Assembly: GCA_018466975.1 (NCBI GenBank)
Contig: CM031559.1
Coordinates: forward strand, 2,542,001-2,606,000
Length of the DNA stretch: 64,000 nucleotides
Source of the DNA: Sparassis latifolia
Lineage: Eukaryota > Basidiomycota > Agaricomycetes > Polyporales > Sparassidaceae
Reading direction: 5' to 3'
The first letter of the stretch is position 1, and each line of letters begins with the position of its first letter. Of the stretch, positions 23,992-36,676 are shown in pieces. The position numbers and the translations under genes were made by a program. The notes under the pieces were generated by a model. The model made no database searches, was not told the origin of the DNA, and worked only from the letters and a program-made list of their open reading frames with translations.

Positions 23992-26190
23992 GAGTTGATA
24001 CAAAGCAGCGGGAGAACGCATCGTGTGTCATGTGATCGTGTTTGTCACGTGTAACACCAAATTGTCACCGGCGACTGCGACGCAAGGCTGAACAAGCACT
24101 GCAGAAGGGAATGCAGAAGGTAAAAGCGATTGAAGAGGTACACGCTACCGAAAATAATTATCAGTGTAAAGTAGGCTATCGAAGAGTGTGGTGGCAACGA
24201 ATCGACAGCGGCCTCAACTGGACTTCGGTCAAACCTGCGGCCCGGGACCATCAGGAAAAAGCCCCAAGTGAGGTAGCTGCCACCATGATTACGTAGACAC
24301 GTGTAGGGCATGTAGCCGCGCGTCGCTCAATGTACACCTCTGTAGGGCTGTGTAGCCACCACTCACATTTCCATAGCACCATGGAGAGGTTACGCCTATC
24401 AAGCGGAGCTTTAAAGCATCTTAAAAATTGAGTTGGTTTGTATGCTACCATGCATTGAGATCTCAAACATGCCCAATTCCCGGTGCATGCAAGCCTAAAT
24501 GTGGGCATCTGCAAAGGGATATCTTGGCTAAGCTGGCTCTTCAGTGACTTGGGACTGTGAATAGATGAACTATGGAATGTAGTGTTGGCATATTTTCTGT
24601 GTTTATCTGCTAGCTATATAGTTACAGAACCGATAGCAACCTGCTTCACCTCGTGCTTCAGTCACTGCCAGAGCAGGTCGGGAAGGGCGGGAAGCATCGG
24701 CCAGTTGTTACGAACTATGGCACCATCGATCACGTGCTCCATGAACTTGGTAAAATTTGTGGGTCGTCCCAACTCTTGCGCATCCTCTGTTGGCATCGCT
24801 GTCTTTCTTCTTGTCTCTTGGCCTCTCACCGGTGTGTCTCTCGTCAAATTCAGTTGGCTGCGGTGTCGCATCTCGCTGCTACTCATCCTCTCAATTTATC
24901 TATGCCATTTCTGCCTTCCTAGCCTCATGCAGCTACCTATGCACGAATCTTCGGGCTCAAGCTTAAAGCCGAAGTTTAAAGCCTGTCCTTTGAGATATAC
25001 ATGCCCCAGTCTGTCCTCCAGACAGCATAGGTACATGCCAGCATCATGCAGTGCACTCCTCATGACCTCCTGCCTGCACCACGAAGATTGCGGGACACCC
25101 AGCATCATGCACCCAGAGGAGAGGACAAAAGCCGGCGAGTGCTCTGTATCACGATGTCTGATGATGAACACTCACCACTGCTCACGATGCACAATGCAGA
25201 CTTTTGGCGACACCTCCAACCTCCAGTTCACGCTCCCCCACGCCGTCGAACACAAATGTTCAGTGGCACATTTGTTTTCGGAGGTTGAAGGGCACCCCCA
25301 GGTCAGTTAAAAAAAAAATTTTCATATCCCTACAATACAGTGCTAACTTTTTCCTCCTCGTTATTGCACGGCCACGCGGTGCGGCACGCCACTCCAGCCC
25401 CACACTCCCACACTCTCCTGCCACCTCGGTCCCCCATCCTCCTCCGCCCTCCTCATTCGCACGAGGAGCTGACATGCGAACAGCCAGGCAACACCGTGCG
25501 GCTGCGCGAGGTCAACGGCCCTGCCCTCTCACCACAGCCTCGCACTCCCTTGCGCCGCCTCTGTCCTCCAGCCTTCGTTCGTGCGAGGAGCTGACACGTG
25601 GACAGCCAGGCAACACCACACGGCTGCGTGAGGTTGACGGCCCCACCCTCTCACCATGGCCTTGCACTCCCCTCGCCCTTCACCCCTCTGTCCTCCAGCC
25701 TTCTTGTTCGCGCAAGGAGCCGACATGCGAACGCGAGGAGACACCGTCGCGGCTGCGCGAGTCGGCGGCCCCTCCCTCGCACCGCCTCTTCGCACTCCTC
25801 GCCCTTCGCCCCTTCCTCCGACCTTCGTTCGCGCGGGCAGCCGATTACACGACGGCCAGGCACTGTTTGTTGTTTCCGCTGCTCTGATCTGCTCGTGCTT
25901 CCCTGCTTCAGCACTCCGGTTTAGTGTAATATAGGTAGTATATTCTGAATATATTTCTTGCACTGTGTCCATTGGTGTGATTTGACGGCTATTCAGCTTC
26001 TAGCTATGAAATTTGGCCGCGGGCTACCACTTTACCGCCAATTACAATGGATTACTTACAGCTACGTAGGATGCCTACTGGGCTACAGGGCACTACAGAG
26101 GTGCTGCAGCAGCTACCGGTACAATATAACCGGGGACTTGTCTACCGGGCTACCACTGCTACCTAGGCTACGTCGGGCTGTGTAGTCAAG
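23992..26190. other. Gene-free block with GTAGCC/GGCTAC-type subterminal motifs
   Basis: Between two SDR relics. Short motifs of the type TGTAGCC/GGCTAC recur at both ends (24300-24360 and 26040-26185), in mostly opposite orientation, which recalls subterminal repeats of a non-autonomous DNA transposon. No transposase is recognisable; the 242-codon frame at 24582-25310 has no domain. The interior carries a minisatellite. Confidence 0.3.
25340..25880. repeat. Minisatellite, about 120-130-bp unit, about four copies
   Basis: The sequence TTCG(C/T)(A/G)CGAGGAGCTGAC and its variants recur at 25456, 25578, 25707 and 25828, so the spacing is 122, 129 and 121 bp. Each copy continues with an imperfectly conserved segment (GCGGCTGCGCGAG..GGCC..CCCTC). 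The repeat is GC-rich and keeps several frames open on both strands (for example 25204-25887 on +), but these encode only low-complexity Arg/Ser/Pro sequence. Confidence 0.75.
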
Positions 26191-26299
26191 GCATTTTTTC
26201 CTGATGTCACTAGGGGATCACTTGGTGAAGGTCTCCCCTTACGGGACATCCTGAGCAAGCTGGGGGGCGCAAGTATGAAACGTGGGAGATACTAGTTCC

Positions 26300-26587
26300 A
26301 CGGAGGTGTATTGGGCTCTGGGTATGTGGCAAATACTACGGGAGAAGCTGTTGCGGCGAGTGTATGAGGTCGTTTGCGAGACGAGGGTAGTCAAGGGAAT
26401 CGTAGAGAGCCAAGGCGGAATGAAGGAATGGAAGCGCATGCTGCTGTTTCCTGATATCGATTGTGGCGAGTATGTGTTCATAAAAGTCGATCCACTAAAG
26501 CAGAACATGGAGGTATTCGAGAAACTTTGGCCGTCGACTGACATGGAACTGGAGCGACTCAAGTATTCACGTCCCACCCGTAGGTAA
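26300..26587 (+). pseudogene. SDR C-terminal fragment (clade B relic)
   Basis: The open frame matches the SDR C-terminus: the YEVVCETRVVKGIVESQGG segment, then DCGEYVF, VFEKLWPSTD and ERLKY. The tail resembles clade B (ERLKFYPDG) but diverges at the end. Nothing upstream restores the Rossmann fold or active site, so it cannot be functional. Confidence 0.85.
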
Positions 26588-29026
26588 GCGTTATTGCCAT
26601 GTACCTATCTTGTATGATGGGTTTTCCTATTATACCAAGATGAGCGTGAACAGTGTGAGTTGGATCGGTCTTACCCGGCATGTCAGCAGGTGGATTTGGG
26701 GACACGTCGGACGACCAATTACACTGAGGAGGGAACCGGCGATATGTGACAGCAGCCGCCAATGTCGAGCGCCGATATTATCAGCTGCAATATATCGAAC
26801 GGCACTACGATGGATGACGCGGGACAGTTGACGGCTAGGCGTTGCAGCTGTCCGTAATTTCGAGAGCGATAGGACACTATAAGGGGATGTCGCGCCAGCG
26901 GCCAACACTGATTATCTAACGATGGTGGGCTAGAAGTGACGGTAGAAATAGTTACGATTGAAAAGTATACGTGGTCTTTTGTCTGCCGCCGTGCAGGAGT
27001 AGTTGAAGACCGGGTATTGATCCAACGAAGACGCGATTCGCGTCACAGTGCGTCATTGAGGTAAGTACAAGCAGGTTCCGGTGTTCTCTTCCCAATTCAG
27101 ATGATAAACAAACCAGAACATGGAGCAGAAGACGTATAACGTCAAACCACGCGTACTTCGAATCTGTCGTACGAGCCCGCCTGGAAAACTTATCACTCGC
27201 TCTTCTGGTTCACGAACTTCCAGATGTGCGGTGCGTGCACGCAAATTCGAATCATCCCAACTGCCAGTAGTCAGAAGTTACTTGCTGCTCACTGATCGCA
27301 AATACCCGAAATCAGCGAAGAATACGTCTCTAGATCACGGAGACTGCAGAATAGTCGGAGGTGACGCGGTGACATAGGGCGAAGGGCATCTCATCGTCAG
27401 AAGTACAAGATAGGAACGGCGTGAATGTTGAGACCTTTTTGAATGGCTGTGTATGTCTGTGTATGGGTCAAACATTCATCAGCTTACCGCTACTGCAAGA
27501 CGGAAATAACTCCTGTACTTACCGTACGTAAAGTGTACCAGCGAATCAGGAAGAAACGATCATGTAGATGAGACCCCTCCGAGAAAGGATGCCATCTGTA
27601 GGTCCGTATAGTAAACGTGCCCGCTATCGCCTTGTATATTGCAGCCAGATACTAATCACGATGGATCACATAACTTCGAGGCAACCGCATTTGAGTGCCA
27701 GCAGCCAGAGAGCAGCCAAGTCAAAGTGGGTTGCAGAAACAGAGTCCAAGCAAGAATATATCACGTACTTCACGGATGCCGAACACCAGACTAAGCCGCC
27801 AGCGGACCGTTGGTCAATCAAGGGTGGACCTACAGAGTAGCTGATATATGGAGAAAAATGGGTTGTAGCAAACTCACAACATACCCGTTACCATTGTCCT
27901 CCCTCCAGGATTCCGTCAACACGTGGTTAAGAGACCGGCTGTTAATTCACATCCAATATGTTTTCAGAACCACAGCGAAGCATCAGCACTGGCGAAGACA
28001 GACTTATCTTACCGAGTTTGTCGCTAGATGTGGCAGCGGGGCTAGTCTTATGAATTTGTTACACTGACCCTGCTTCAGTCATCCACAGGCTACCATTAGA
28101 CAAATGACCGAACTTCCTAGGGTTTGAATAGTGCCTTCAAAAGGAAGCATCTGACTCGAAAATGCTGGCAGCGAAACTCGGGGAAGTCAGGACAATAAGT
28201 ATGCACGATACGCTGCAGCGAGCCGAGACTGGCGAAGGCAAACATCGTGAAGGAGAGTGGCAAGTCATCTGGACATTGACGGATATGGCGGCGGAGACAC
28301 CGGAAGATTGGCATCTCTCAAACCGGTGATGCGAATGGTTCATATAACTCTCAAGGGTAGAGCGTGTGATCAAAAGTGAGTACCCTGGTGCCACTTAGCA
28401 AAAAGCGAAATGTGCCACAAGGCGCTTGGGCCGTCACTCTGCCAGCAATGCTAGCAAACTAGGAACTGAGAATGGGAATGAAGCAAGCAGAAAATGTACC
28501 GCGGCGAGCTTGCTTGACGAATGGCTACATCTGTCGCTGCTGGATGGGTTGGACATCTCGGATACTCGCAGTTACTGTTGTGCGTCATAGAGTAAATTCG
28601 GAGATTAGTCATTGTGAAGGTGACAGTCCTGTGAGTCTAAATGAGCATGCAAGTGTTTGCGGGTAGGAGGGGAAACAAACTCTCGCGTCCAAATGACACA
28701 CGCGGGAGGTACATCGACAACGGTATCCATCTCAGGTACACGCTGCCAGAGATGTTCTCCCTGGGGGAAGGCAGCATCACAAAATGGTCACACAAGCATG
28801 CTTAGAACTACATCTGCTAAATCTGAAAGGACTGAGAATGACTGCATTTGGAGTCGCGGTGACGGTGGTGATGGATCGTTGTTACACGTAGCGCCAGCAG
28901 ATCCGGAACCGATCTCCACTTCGATTCCAACAATAGGGCGGATTCTGACACTGCAGAAAAAATGGTGATGTGATTTTGGGGATTTCTGCTAAATTATAGA
29001 TTATTGTCAGTAAGCGCATGCACGAG
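26588..29026. other. Intergenic block paralogous to the region upstream of SDR5
   Basis: No intact gene. Segments at about 27158-27420 and 27750-27830 are related to 45686-45940 and 44985-45045, and 28840-28870 is related to 45870-45890. The duplicated unit therefore included long flanks as well as the SDR gene. On the minus strand the related segments share a peptide-like pattern (RQIRS..G..LYVF.S), which suggests a decayed gene, but I cannot name it. Confidence 0.45.
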
Positions 29027-29033
29027 TATAAAG
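29027..29033 (+). promoter_or_regulatory. TATA box of SDR2
   Basis: TATAAAG, 53-59 bp upstream of the ATG. The following TTCGAGGAG..AAG segment is shared with SDR4. Confidence 0.6.
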
Positions 29034-29085
29034 CTTTCGAGGAGACAAGGTGGCGCACCTCAATACGAGCTCACGCATTGACAGA

Positions 29086-30107
29086 ATGGCTCCAAAAGTC
29101 TGAGTGGTCACTGGCGCGAATTCGGGCATAGGTCTTGCCCTCATCCAGCATGTCCTCTCGCAGGGCGACAAGGTGAGCATCGCTGATACACATACTGCGG
29201 TAGCCTTAATGGTTGAGACCACGGTGATACTAGGTTATTGCCACGGTCAGATCCATGGCCAAGTTTACCGACGGCTTGAAAGGGGCGGAACCGCTCATCC
29301 TTGATCTTAGCGGTCCCGACTACAAGATCCGCAAGGCTGGTGAAGCCGCCCTGAAGATCTACGGTCATGTCGTCGTCGTCGTCAACAATGCTGGGTTCGG
29401 TGTCATTGCACCGGTAGAAGAGCTCGAGTAAGTTAATCCCCATATGCGCACTACAGAGCATTGACTCACTTTCTCATGTGGACAGGATGGATGACGTCCG
29501 GAAACAGTTTCAGACCAATGTCTTCGGTGCCATCGCCTTCACGCAGGCTTTCCTTCCCCACTTCCGTGCGCGAAAGACCGGTCACATCCTGAATGTGATG
29601 TCGATCGGCGCTTTCAACAACCTCCCGCACTGGGGTGCCTACTCGGCCTCGAAAGCCGCCCTCGACGCATTCTCTGAATCTCTCAGCTATGAAGTTGAGC
29701 CATACAACATCCGCGTCCTTGCTATCATGCCTGGCTACTTCTCCACCAAGTTCTTCGGCACATCGCCTTCCGTCGGGAAACTCTCGACGATCTACACCGA
29801 TCCGAAGCAGGGGTATAACACGCTCGAGGCCATACCGAAGCGGCATGTGGAAACCAAGCAGATCGGTGACCCCGTGAAGCTGGGGCAGCGGGTGTACGAT
29901 GTCGTCCACAGGACCGGGATGGCAAAGGGACTTGTGGAGAGCCAGGGTGGGAAGAGGGGTTGGATGCGTGTTCCTCTAGGCCCCGACTGCGGCGAGCCCA
30001 TGCTTGCCAAGCTCAATACCGTGAAGGAGAATGTGGATGTGTTTGAGAAGATCTGGCGGTCGACTGATGTGGAGCCCGAGCAACTGAAGTTTTACCCCGA
30101 CGGCTGA
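29086..30107 (+). pseudogene. SDR2 (clade B) with a nonsense codon at residue 6
   Basis: Exons 29086-29172, 29234-29427 and 29486-30107 match the other SDR genes exactly in structure and length (903 nt). Codon 6 is TGA (29101-29103), where the paralogs have TGG (KVWVITG). The rest is open and well preserved: TGANSGIG, NNAG, YSASK, the LNVMS serine and the C-terminal QLKFYPDG. The aspartate before the fourth strand (GHVDVLVNNAG in paralogs) is valine here. No in-frame ATG lies between the stop and the cofactor-binding loop, so the copy is probably a young pseudogene. Alternatives are a sequencing error or stop-codon readthrough. Confidence 0.85.
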
Positions 30108-30320
30108 ATATCGAACACTGTGCTGACCCGTTAGTTTCTAGCATCTGCAGTTGCGTCACGTAAGTATTCTTGTAACATTCAGGCTGAGCGCTGAGTGGTG
30201 AGACAATCGACCGAGCGAGATGTTTAGCGATGTACAGATAGCTGGTTAGAAGCCAGGACAACCCAGCCTACAGCCTGAGACAGGGTATTATTGTTGAGCG
30301 AACTCTGAAAGATGAGGAAT

Positions 30321-30700
30321 GGATGCCTTCCCGTAGGATTTGGAGCACTTCTAAATCACAAAGCGGACTGCGAAACACCCCACTGTGTCGGAACAGCAGG
30401 ATTTGTGAAACCGTAGCGTCGCAACATGATGATGATCAAACCAAGTTCTAGAGGGTCGGAGGACGAGCAGCAGCATGATGTAAGCAATATGCAGCACCAA
30501 ATATAGGCAAAGATGGGCATTGCGAGTGGGCGGAGACCGAAATCATCGTTTAGAGAGACGTTCCCCCCTTCCAGATATAAGGTTTAGAAAGAGCTCACTC
30601 TGCTCTCACGGTATGCGGAGATCAATTTGCCGACGTGCCGGCCTGATTTAGAGACGAAATTTAGTTTAGAGCGTTTCTAAACGGCTACGGGAAGGCATCC
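30321..30700. mobile_element. MITE-like element with terminal inverted repeats
   Basis: A 380-bp element bounded by a perfect 16-bp inverted repeat, GGATGCCTTCCCGTAG at 30321-30336 and its complement at 30685-30700. The similarity continues imperfectly for about 20 more bases (TTT.GA..AC..CTAAA on the inside). Both sides are flanked by AAT (30318-30320 and 30701-30703), a possible 3-bp target duplication as in PIF/Harbinger-type elements. It holds no coding frame. Confidence 0.75.
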
Positions 30701-30703
30701 AAT

Positions 30704-31995
30704 GTCTGTCGGCAACTTGGTCGGCAAACAGCGAAAATACAAGTCACATGATCGCGTACGAGCACCCTTCAGAGCGTGACCGGCTCTCAGAATTTCCAGA
30801 CTGAGATAACTCATATTTCTGTCTTAGTTCAGAGTGCGCCCTGTGCTCAATCCTCATTACATAGACCTGGATCTCGATTTAAATTCTGTTCCTGCTGCTC
30901 TTGAGAGGCTACAGAATTGATCCGGCATTCTGGACGGCACTACAGGATGGTTTGCAGAGCAGAAGCGAAGCGGGATTGTCGCTCATTCCAGGCACGTCGC
31001 ATCGCGATATAGCGCACTCCGATATCAACATCCTCCGTGCGCAGAATCTCCCGCTATACACTCCTTCGCCCTGGGCAGGCGCTGACCGTCAATCTTTTTC
31101 TTCCTTTTTTTTGGGAGTAAGCGTCTCAAAACTTCTTTTCTTCCTGCTTTGATGTCGGAATTTCTTCGTTAAGATTGCGGGAATATCTCGGATGCACGAA
31201 ATCGTCTGGCGGCGGCGGTCGATAGACTTTGTCCACGGCAGTGAAAATTTCAGCATTCAAATTTGCAAGGAAGAAAGTGCAGCCTCGCTTGCCGGTGCAC
31301 AGTTTTACAAGTCAGACCATTGTGAGGGATTAGTCTATTCAGAAATCCGGTTTACGCAGAAACCCCCCCTGCTTTTGGCAATTTCGTGATGGCTCTGAAA
31401 AAAGTCGAAGACGCTCACCTGTCAATGTTAAACAGCGGTCTCCTGGGTCCGCCGTCGAGCTCGGTGAGGGCGCACACATTGGCCGGGTGCTAGCGTGGGC
31501 CGGTGTACCCATGTCGTTCATCGGGTGCCGCTCATCGCCTACCACGTCGAGTAGTGGTGTCCCATCGTTATTAAGGTGAGCTGAAAAAGCTTTATATAAG
31601 TGGGCATCATGTCGTACAGAGCCAAAGAGATGGTACGCACCTAAATTTGACGACCGGCCATTGCTCGTCTTCTCCAATGACGACGCCGACGCGGTCCACC
31701 CTGTGCGACACGGTGAGCAATGACGCGCGGTAGTCGGTGTCAGTGGTTGACGCCGTCATTGGCGCCCATTGACATTTCTTTCATGGTATTTCCATCTTCG
31801 CATTTTTCTCTTCAGCAGTTCCGGGGGAAGGGGGTTTATTTTCCCGCGGGGGGGTTTCTGAATAGACTCATCCCATTGTGAGTATTTGAGACATCCCCAT
31901 TTGCAATGTAGACACTGTTAGATCAATACAAACACGGGCAAGCACTTAAGTTATGTCAATACACCGAGTCCGCCGAGCCCACTGCACCCAGCACC
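30704..31995. other. Gene-free stretch
   Basis: Low-complexity homopolymer tracts (T and G runs near 31091-31120 and 31812-31860) and short frames without domains. No gene or RNA is supported. Confidence 0.45.
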
Positions 31996-32818
31996 TCATT
32001 GCTTCTTTCCCGATGCCACCCTTCGCTCTATATTGTAAGCGGCGTGCAGGGACTCGGCGATGTCCTTGCCCAGGCGCAGGAGGATGAGTGACGGGACAAT
32101 GATCCACGCACTGCACGATGCCTCCGCAATTAGGAACGTATATTCACCATTAGCCGAAGAGGCGTGCACGCACCCGTTGGGAATCACCCACAACACGATC
32201 AGATCCTTTAAGTTGTTGTGCCCAATTGAGCACCAGCCGCAATAGTACTCCTGCAGCCAGTACAGGAGTGTCTTGGACAGCGTCATGACCACGCTCGCGA
32301 ACCCCACCACCGTCGCAACGGGGGTTCCGGATACGTGCGCAAGGTAGAGGTAGGTGATGTTCAGCAGGTTCTCGACGATGTTGAGGAGCGCTGCCGGGGG
32401 TCAGTCGGAGCGCCGAGAGTCGATGAATGAAGACTCTCACATTGTGCGTTTGGGAAGCCGTCGTGTTCCTCCCAGGCTGTGACGCCGTATACCTACAATT
32501 CGACCGGGGTGTGAGATGACGAGGTTGAGACGGGCGCGCATTGCGTACGAAGTCAATGTTCTGGTAGAGCCCGTACGGCCTCCAGATCCAGTGGAGGTCG
32601 CCACCCTCAAACGAACGCGGCCTGCCCAAAATGTGAGTGAATCCGGCCAGAGTAGAACGGCCATAGGAAGTTGAACGCACCGGAAGAAGAGAAAGAGGGC
32701 ATCCCAGAAAATGACTGGAATCGTGATCAAGAACCTGTGTGGTCCGTCAGTTGCAACTTCTCAAATCTCGACCATAAACGCACCACAAAGATACCCAGGT
32801 GTACGTCTTGGCCGCCAC
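31996..32818 (-). CDS. Small multi-pass membrane protein of a fungal family of unknown function
   Basis: Six exons on the minus strand, 32818-32784, 32734-32681, 32621-32549, 32492-32441, 32390-32174 and 32110-31996, join in frame to about 181 residues. Membrane segments are visible at WFLITIPVIFWDALFLFF, in the middle (LNIVENLLNITYLYL and VGFASVVMTLSKTLLYWL) and at AWIIVPSLILLRLGKDI. Conserved-looking stretches are FEGGDLHWIWRPYGLYQN, NDGF-like EEHDGFPNAQ, and IGHNNLKDLIVLWVIPNG. The topology resembles EXPERA-type four-helix proteins, but I would not assign a function. The start is uncertain: where an ATG is expected before AAKTYTWVSLW the sequence has GTG (32818-32816), and I could not find a convincing upstream ATG exon. 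Confidence 0.65.
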
Positions 32819-32952
32819 CTCTCGCAGACGAGGTAGTGAAAGTGAAGGAACGACAGTTAATCGCGCCAGCGAAGTATCCACCCTTACAGGCAGATCGTGG
32901 GAAGGCACGACCTGCGTGTGCTCGACGAGCCCTTCAGCTTCGCCTGGCGCAT

Positions 32953-33162
32953 TTAGCTCGTTGGCTCAGCCTCCTCGAAATAAAATCCCCAGCGTGGTCT
33001 CTCGCCCTCTGTCCACTGTTCACTCTTCCATCGCGCGTGCAAGTTCTGGCGCGAGCGTGCTCGACGAGCAGACGCGTCTCTCCGCTGCTGCTTCTCGAAG
33101 GACTCGAACCGGTCGTAGTACGAGAATATTAAGCAGAATGTTGATGCAATAAACCCATCGGG
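32953..33162 (-). CDS. Possible terminal exon of a small unknown gene
   Basis: An open frame without its own ATG reads SYYDRFESFEKQQRRDASAR and ends RPRWGFYFEEAEPTS at the TAA 32955-32953. It is charged and non-repetitive and looks more like a real protein tail than the overlapping frame on the other strand. A CTGACTAAC branch-point-like sequence lies just upstream. No upstream exon was identified, and it would be squeezed between the membrane-protein gene and the TPI promoter. I do not recognise the family. Confidence 0.25.
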   Translation of the reverse strand, partial: PDGFIASTFCLIFSYYDRFESFEKQQRRDASARRARSRQNLHARWKSEQWTEGERPRWGFYFEEAEPTS

Positions 33163-33427
33163 TTAGTCAGTGAAGAGATTCAAGGCGGGAAAACCGATGT
33201 TTCAAGCTGGAGGAATAAGTGTGTCTTCGCGCGGTCTTGAAAATTTTCCCTCGGCATTCCGAGGCGTTTATGAGCAAGCCCGGGCCGGGAGGTCTGGAGA
33301 CGCCTTGTGGCGCTCAGGCCTCAGGTTCTTATGTGAGAGATAAGATTAGATTGGGCCAATATCACCATCGCTCGTGTCTAAGCTCGTTCACCTCCTTGAC
33401 TTTCCACCACCACCACCACCAGACATC

Positions 33428-34464
<1,037 letters not shown>

Positions 34465-34491
34465 AGCGTGGCAAGTGCTCTGATAGATGTA

Positions 34492-34543
34492 GGTGTAGAA
34501 AGTGTGGATCAACGTGAGGTGTAGAAAGTGTGGATCAACGTGA
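34492..34543. repeat. 26-bp tandem duplication downstream of TPI
   Basis: Two identical adjacent copies of a 26-bp unit (GGTGTAGAAAGTGTGGATCA and six more bases), just after the TPI stop codon, probably in the 3' UTR. Confidence 0.85.
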
Positions 34544-34863
34544 AGTGTATACAGTATTTGCATGTAGAAGACTAACAATGCGAACATGAACAAACTTAAC
34601 TCAGCTTGCAGACTTCTGGGGGGCTGCTGCGAAGGGGTCACGAACGCAAAATCCCAGCACCTGCACATGATCACATCTTCCACTAAACATCAGGCTACTG
34701 TACATCTGTATCCAACACTAATTACAGCAATGACGCCCAGGTTCGGACAACCTTACGCATACTTTTTGGCTGACTGCCGGCCAAGTTTGACAAAGCGCCT
34801 TCGACATAGCCAATCACAAAGCACAACCGCCAACCGCCAAATGTTCAAGGCAAGCAACCCAGC

Positions 34864-36676
34864 TCACGGCTCCGCCCGCATCTCGCGCAGATCCGTCATC
34901 TCAATATGAGAGAGCTCCGTCCTGTCCCAGAAGTCGATGTTCGCCTCGCGGTGGTGCGCATGTATGTGCGGGTGAGGGGACGGCCGTGCATGCGGGCGCG
35001 GGGGTGAGTGAGCGAAGTCGAGACGGTGGGCCGAGGGGGCCGTCATGGTTGTGAGCGAGTCGTCGTAGTCGTGCCGGATCATGCCGCGCACATTGAGGCA
35101 CAGGCGGTTCCCCAGCACACACGAGAGCGCAACCGCAAACCCAATAGGTACCTCGACCTCGTTGGACTAGAGCGGACGATGTTTTAGCGAAAGTGATGAT
35201 GGGAGCGAAGAGGTGGCGCACCGTTCCGACGATGAAGACGATGGCGTTGACTAGGTATGTTGCGAACATGCTGCAGCACAGGAGTAGAGTTAAGTGAGTT
35301 CTTTTAGGAGTTGCGACAGTCGCTCAGCAAAGAGGACGCACACCACGAAGTAAAAGACGGAGTCACGGATGAGGACCTCCACCAAGCGTTTCCCCGTGCG
35401 GAAGAGTGTTCCCCCATAGTAGTTCTCGAACCCCCGGTAAAGCGCCAGGACGCACAGCACGCTCTCGGACACGAGCATCGGTACCCAAAACGTCCAGAAG
35501 TGGTGCGACACCCCAGTCGCCACGCAGAACTTGATGCCCGGGATGGCGTCGGAAGACGCTGTGAATGTCGACTTGTGAATGAACGTGACTACAGAGGGTG
35601 ATGAAGGAAGTACCCGAGATGCCGGACAACACCCATCCCATCACTACCGCGGAAAACGCAGTTGCGATGATGCAGGTAGACGCCATGATGATCAGCACCT
35701 TCTTGCTGAAGAAATACAGCGCATACAGACGCAGCTGCAGGATCACTGAAACGCGTCATGGTGAGTATGAAATTCGAGACACGGACATTATTCGCAAGGA
35801 GCTCACTCTCAGCAAGGACGAATGTCACGACCCCCGTCCAGCCTTGCCATTTGTACCAGTGTAGACCTGCAAAGAAAAATCTCAGTAATTATCGACAGAT
35901 GAAGCTGCGGCACGCATACAACTGTAACGTAGTTGTTGACCACTTCGTCAAAAGCAGCACGTTAGCAAAGGTTATGACGTACAGCTGCAGAAAAGGGTTA
36001 CTCGGAACACTGCATTGCATTGTCACGACAACTTACTGAATCGGTGATAGATGGGCTGAACAGAGCTAGATAGAAACGAGAACAGAGTTACAACGTAGCC
36101 GAGCGTATTGCTCGAAAATAACGCACCGTAATTGTTGAAACTGACAGGGAGAAAACTGTGTCAAAAATCTGACCAAAGGATGATCAGAGACACGTACAAC
36201 ACCGATACAAGTGCGTAATACCGGTTCTGGATACGATGAGTACAATTAACAATTACAACGTGGCACAGTCCGGTTCACAACTCACAACGAGGAAAAGACA
36301 CTTCCCCAGGGACAGCGACGAATTCTGGCAGTGCGCAATCAGCGGTCTTGCGTTTTGCGTTATAACAGGAAGATCCAGTAAACAAACCCAGATGAGTTCA
36401 AGCTACAGGGCGAAGACGTCAGTAATGACCGAGATTCACAACGCAGAGGCCTACTTCATCATTAAACGTGATGACTACGCGACTTCGAGTGAGCGTGCAA
36501 CTTGAGCAGAGCCTGAGGAACACGTACGGTGGTCGTACACAATGATCATGCTGGACGCCACTATAGCGAACGAAATTTAGTTGAAGGGAGCATTCTGGAG
36601 CTAGAACACACGTACGCTCGCTGTACCGAATTATACGAATGTCATGTAGAGCTCCGGTTAGTTCAGTAAGCGACAT
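34864..36676 (-). CDS. DUF6533-family multi-pass membrane protein, 12 exons
   Basis: Second member of the seven-helix DUF6533 family; function unknown. Exons on the minus strand: 36676-36616, 36560-36528, 36474-36455, 36402-36388 (15 nt), 36324-36286, 36226-36198, 36140-36037, 35866-35807, 35745-35614, 35558-35342, 35270-35222 and 35166-34864. They sum to 894 nt, 297 residues. The signature spans four exons: VYDHLITFNDELELIW, then SLSLGKCLFLVNRYYALVS. Further hallmarks are GWTGVVTFVLAE, LQLRLYALYFFSKK, IPGIKFCVATG, FWTFWVPMLVSESVLCVLAL, YRGFENYY and VFYFVVMFATYLVNAIVFI. The C-terminal exon carries NRLCLNVRG and a His/Pro-rich cytosolic tail. Intron 7 is 170 bp and the join after exon 9 was chosen to keep the conserved IPGIKFC in frame. 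Confidence 0.78.

Noticed and set aside
25204..25887. 227-codon frame across the minisatellite
   Set aside because: Repeat unit keeps several frames open at once on both strands; low-complexity product.
33090..33125. tRNA-like B-box (GGTTCGAGTCC on minus)
   Set aside because: The T-arm does not pair and there is no acceptor stem; it lies in a reading frame. No tRNA gene was found anywhere in the window.
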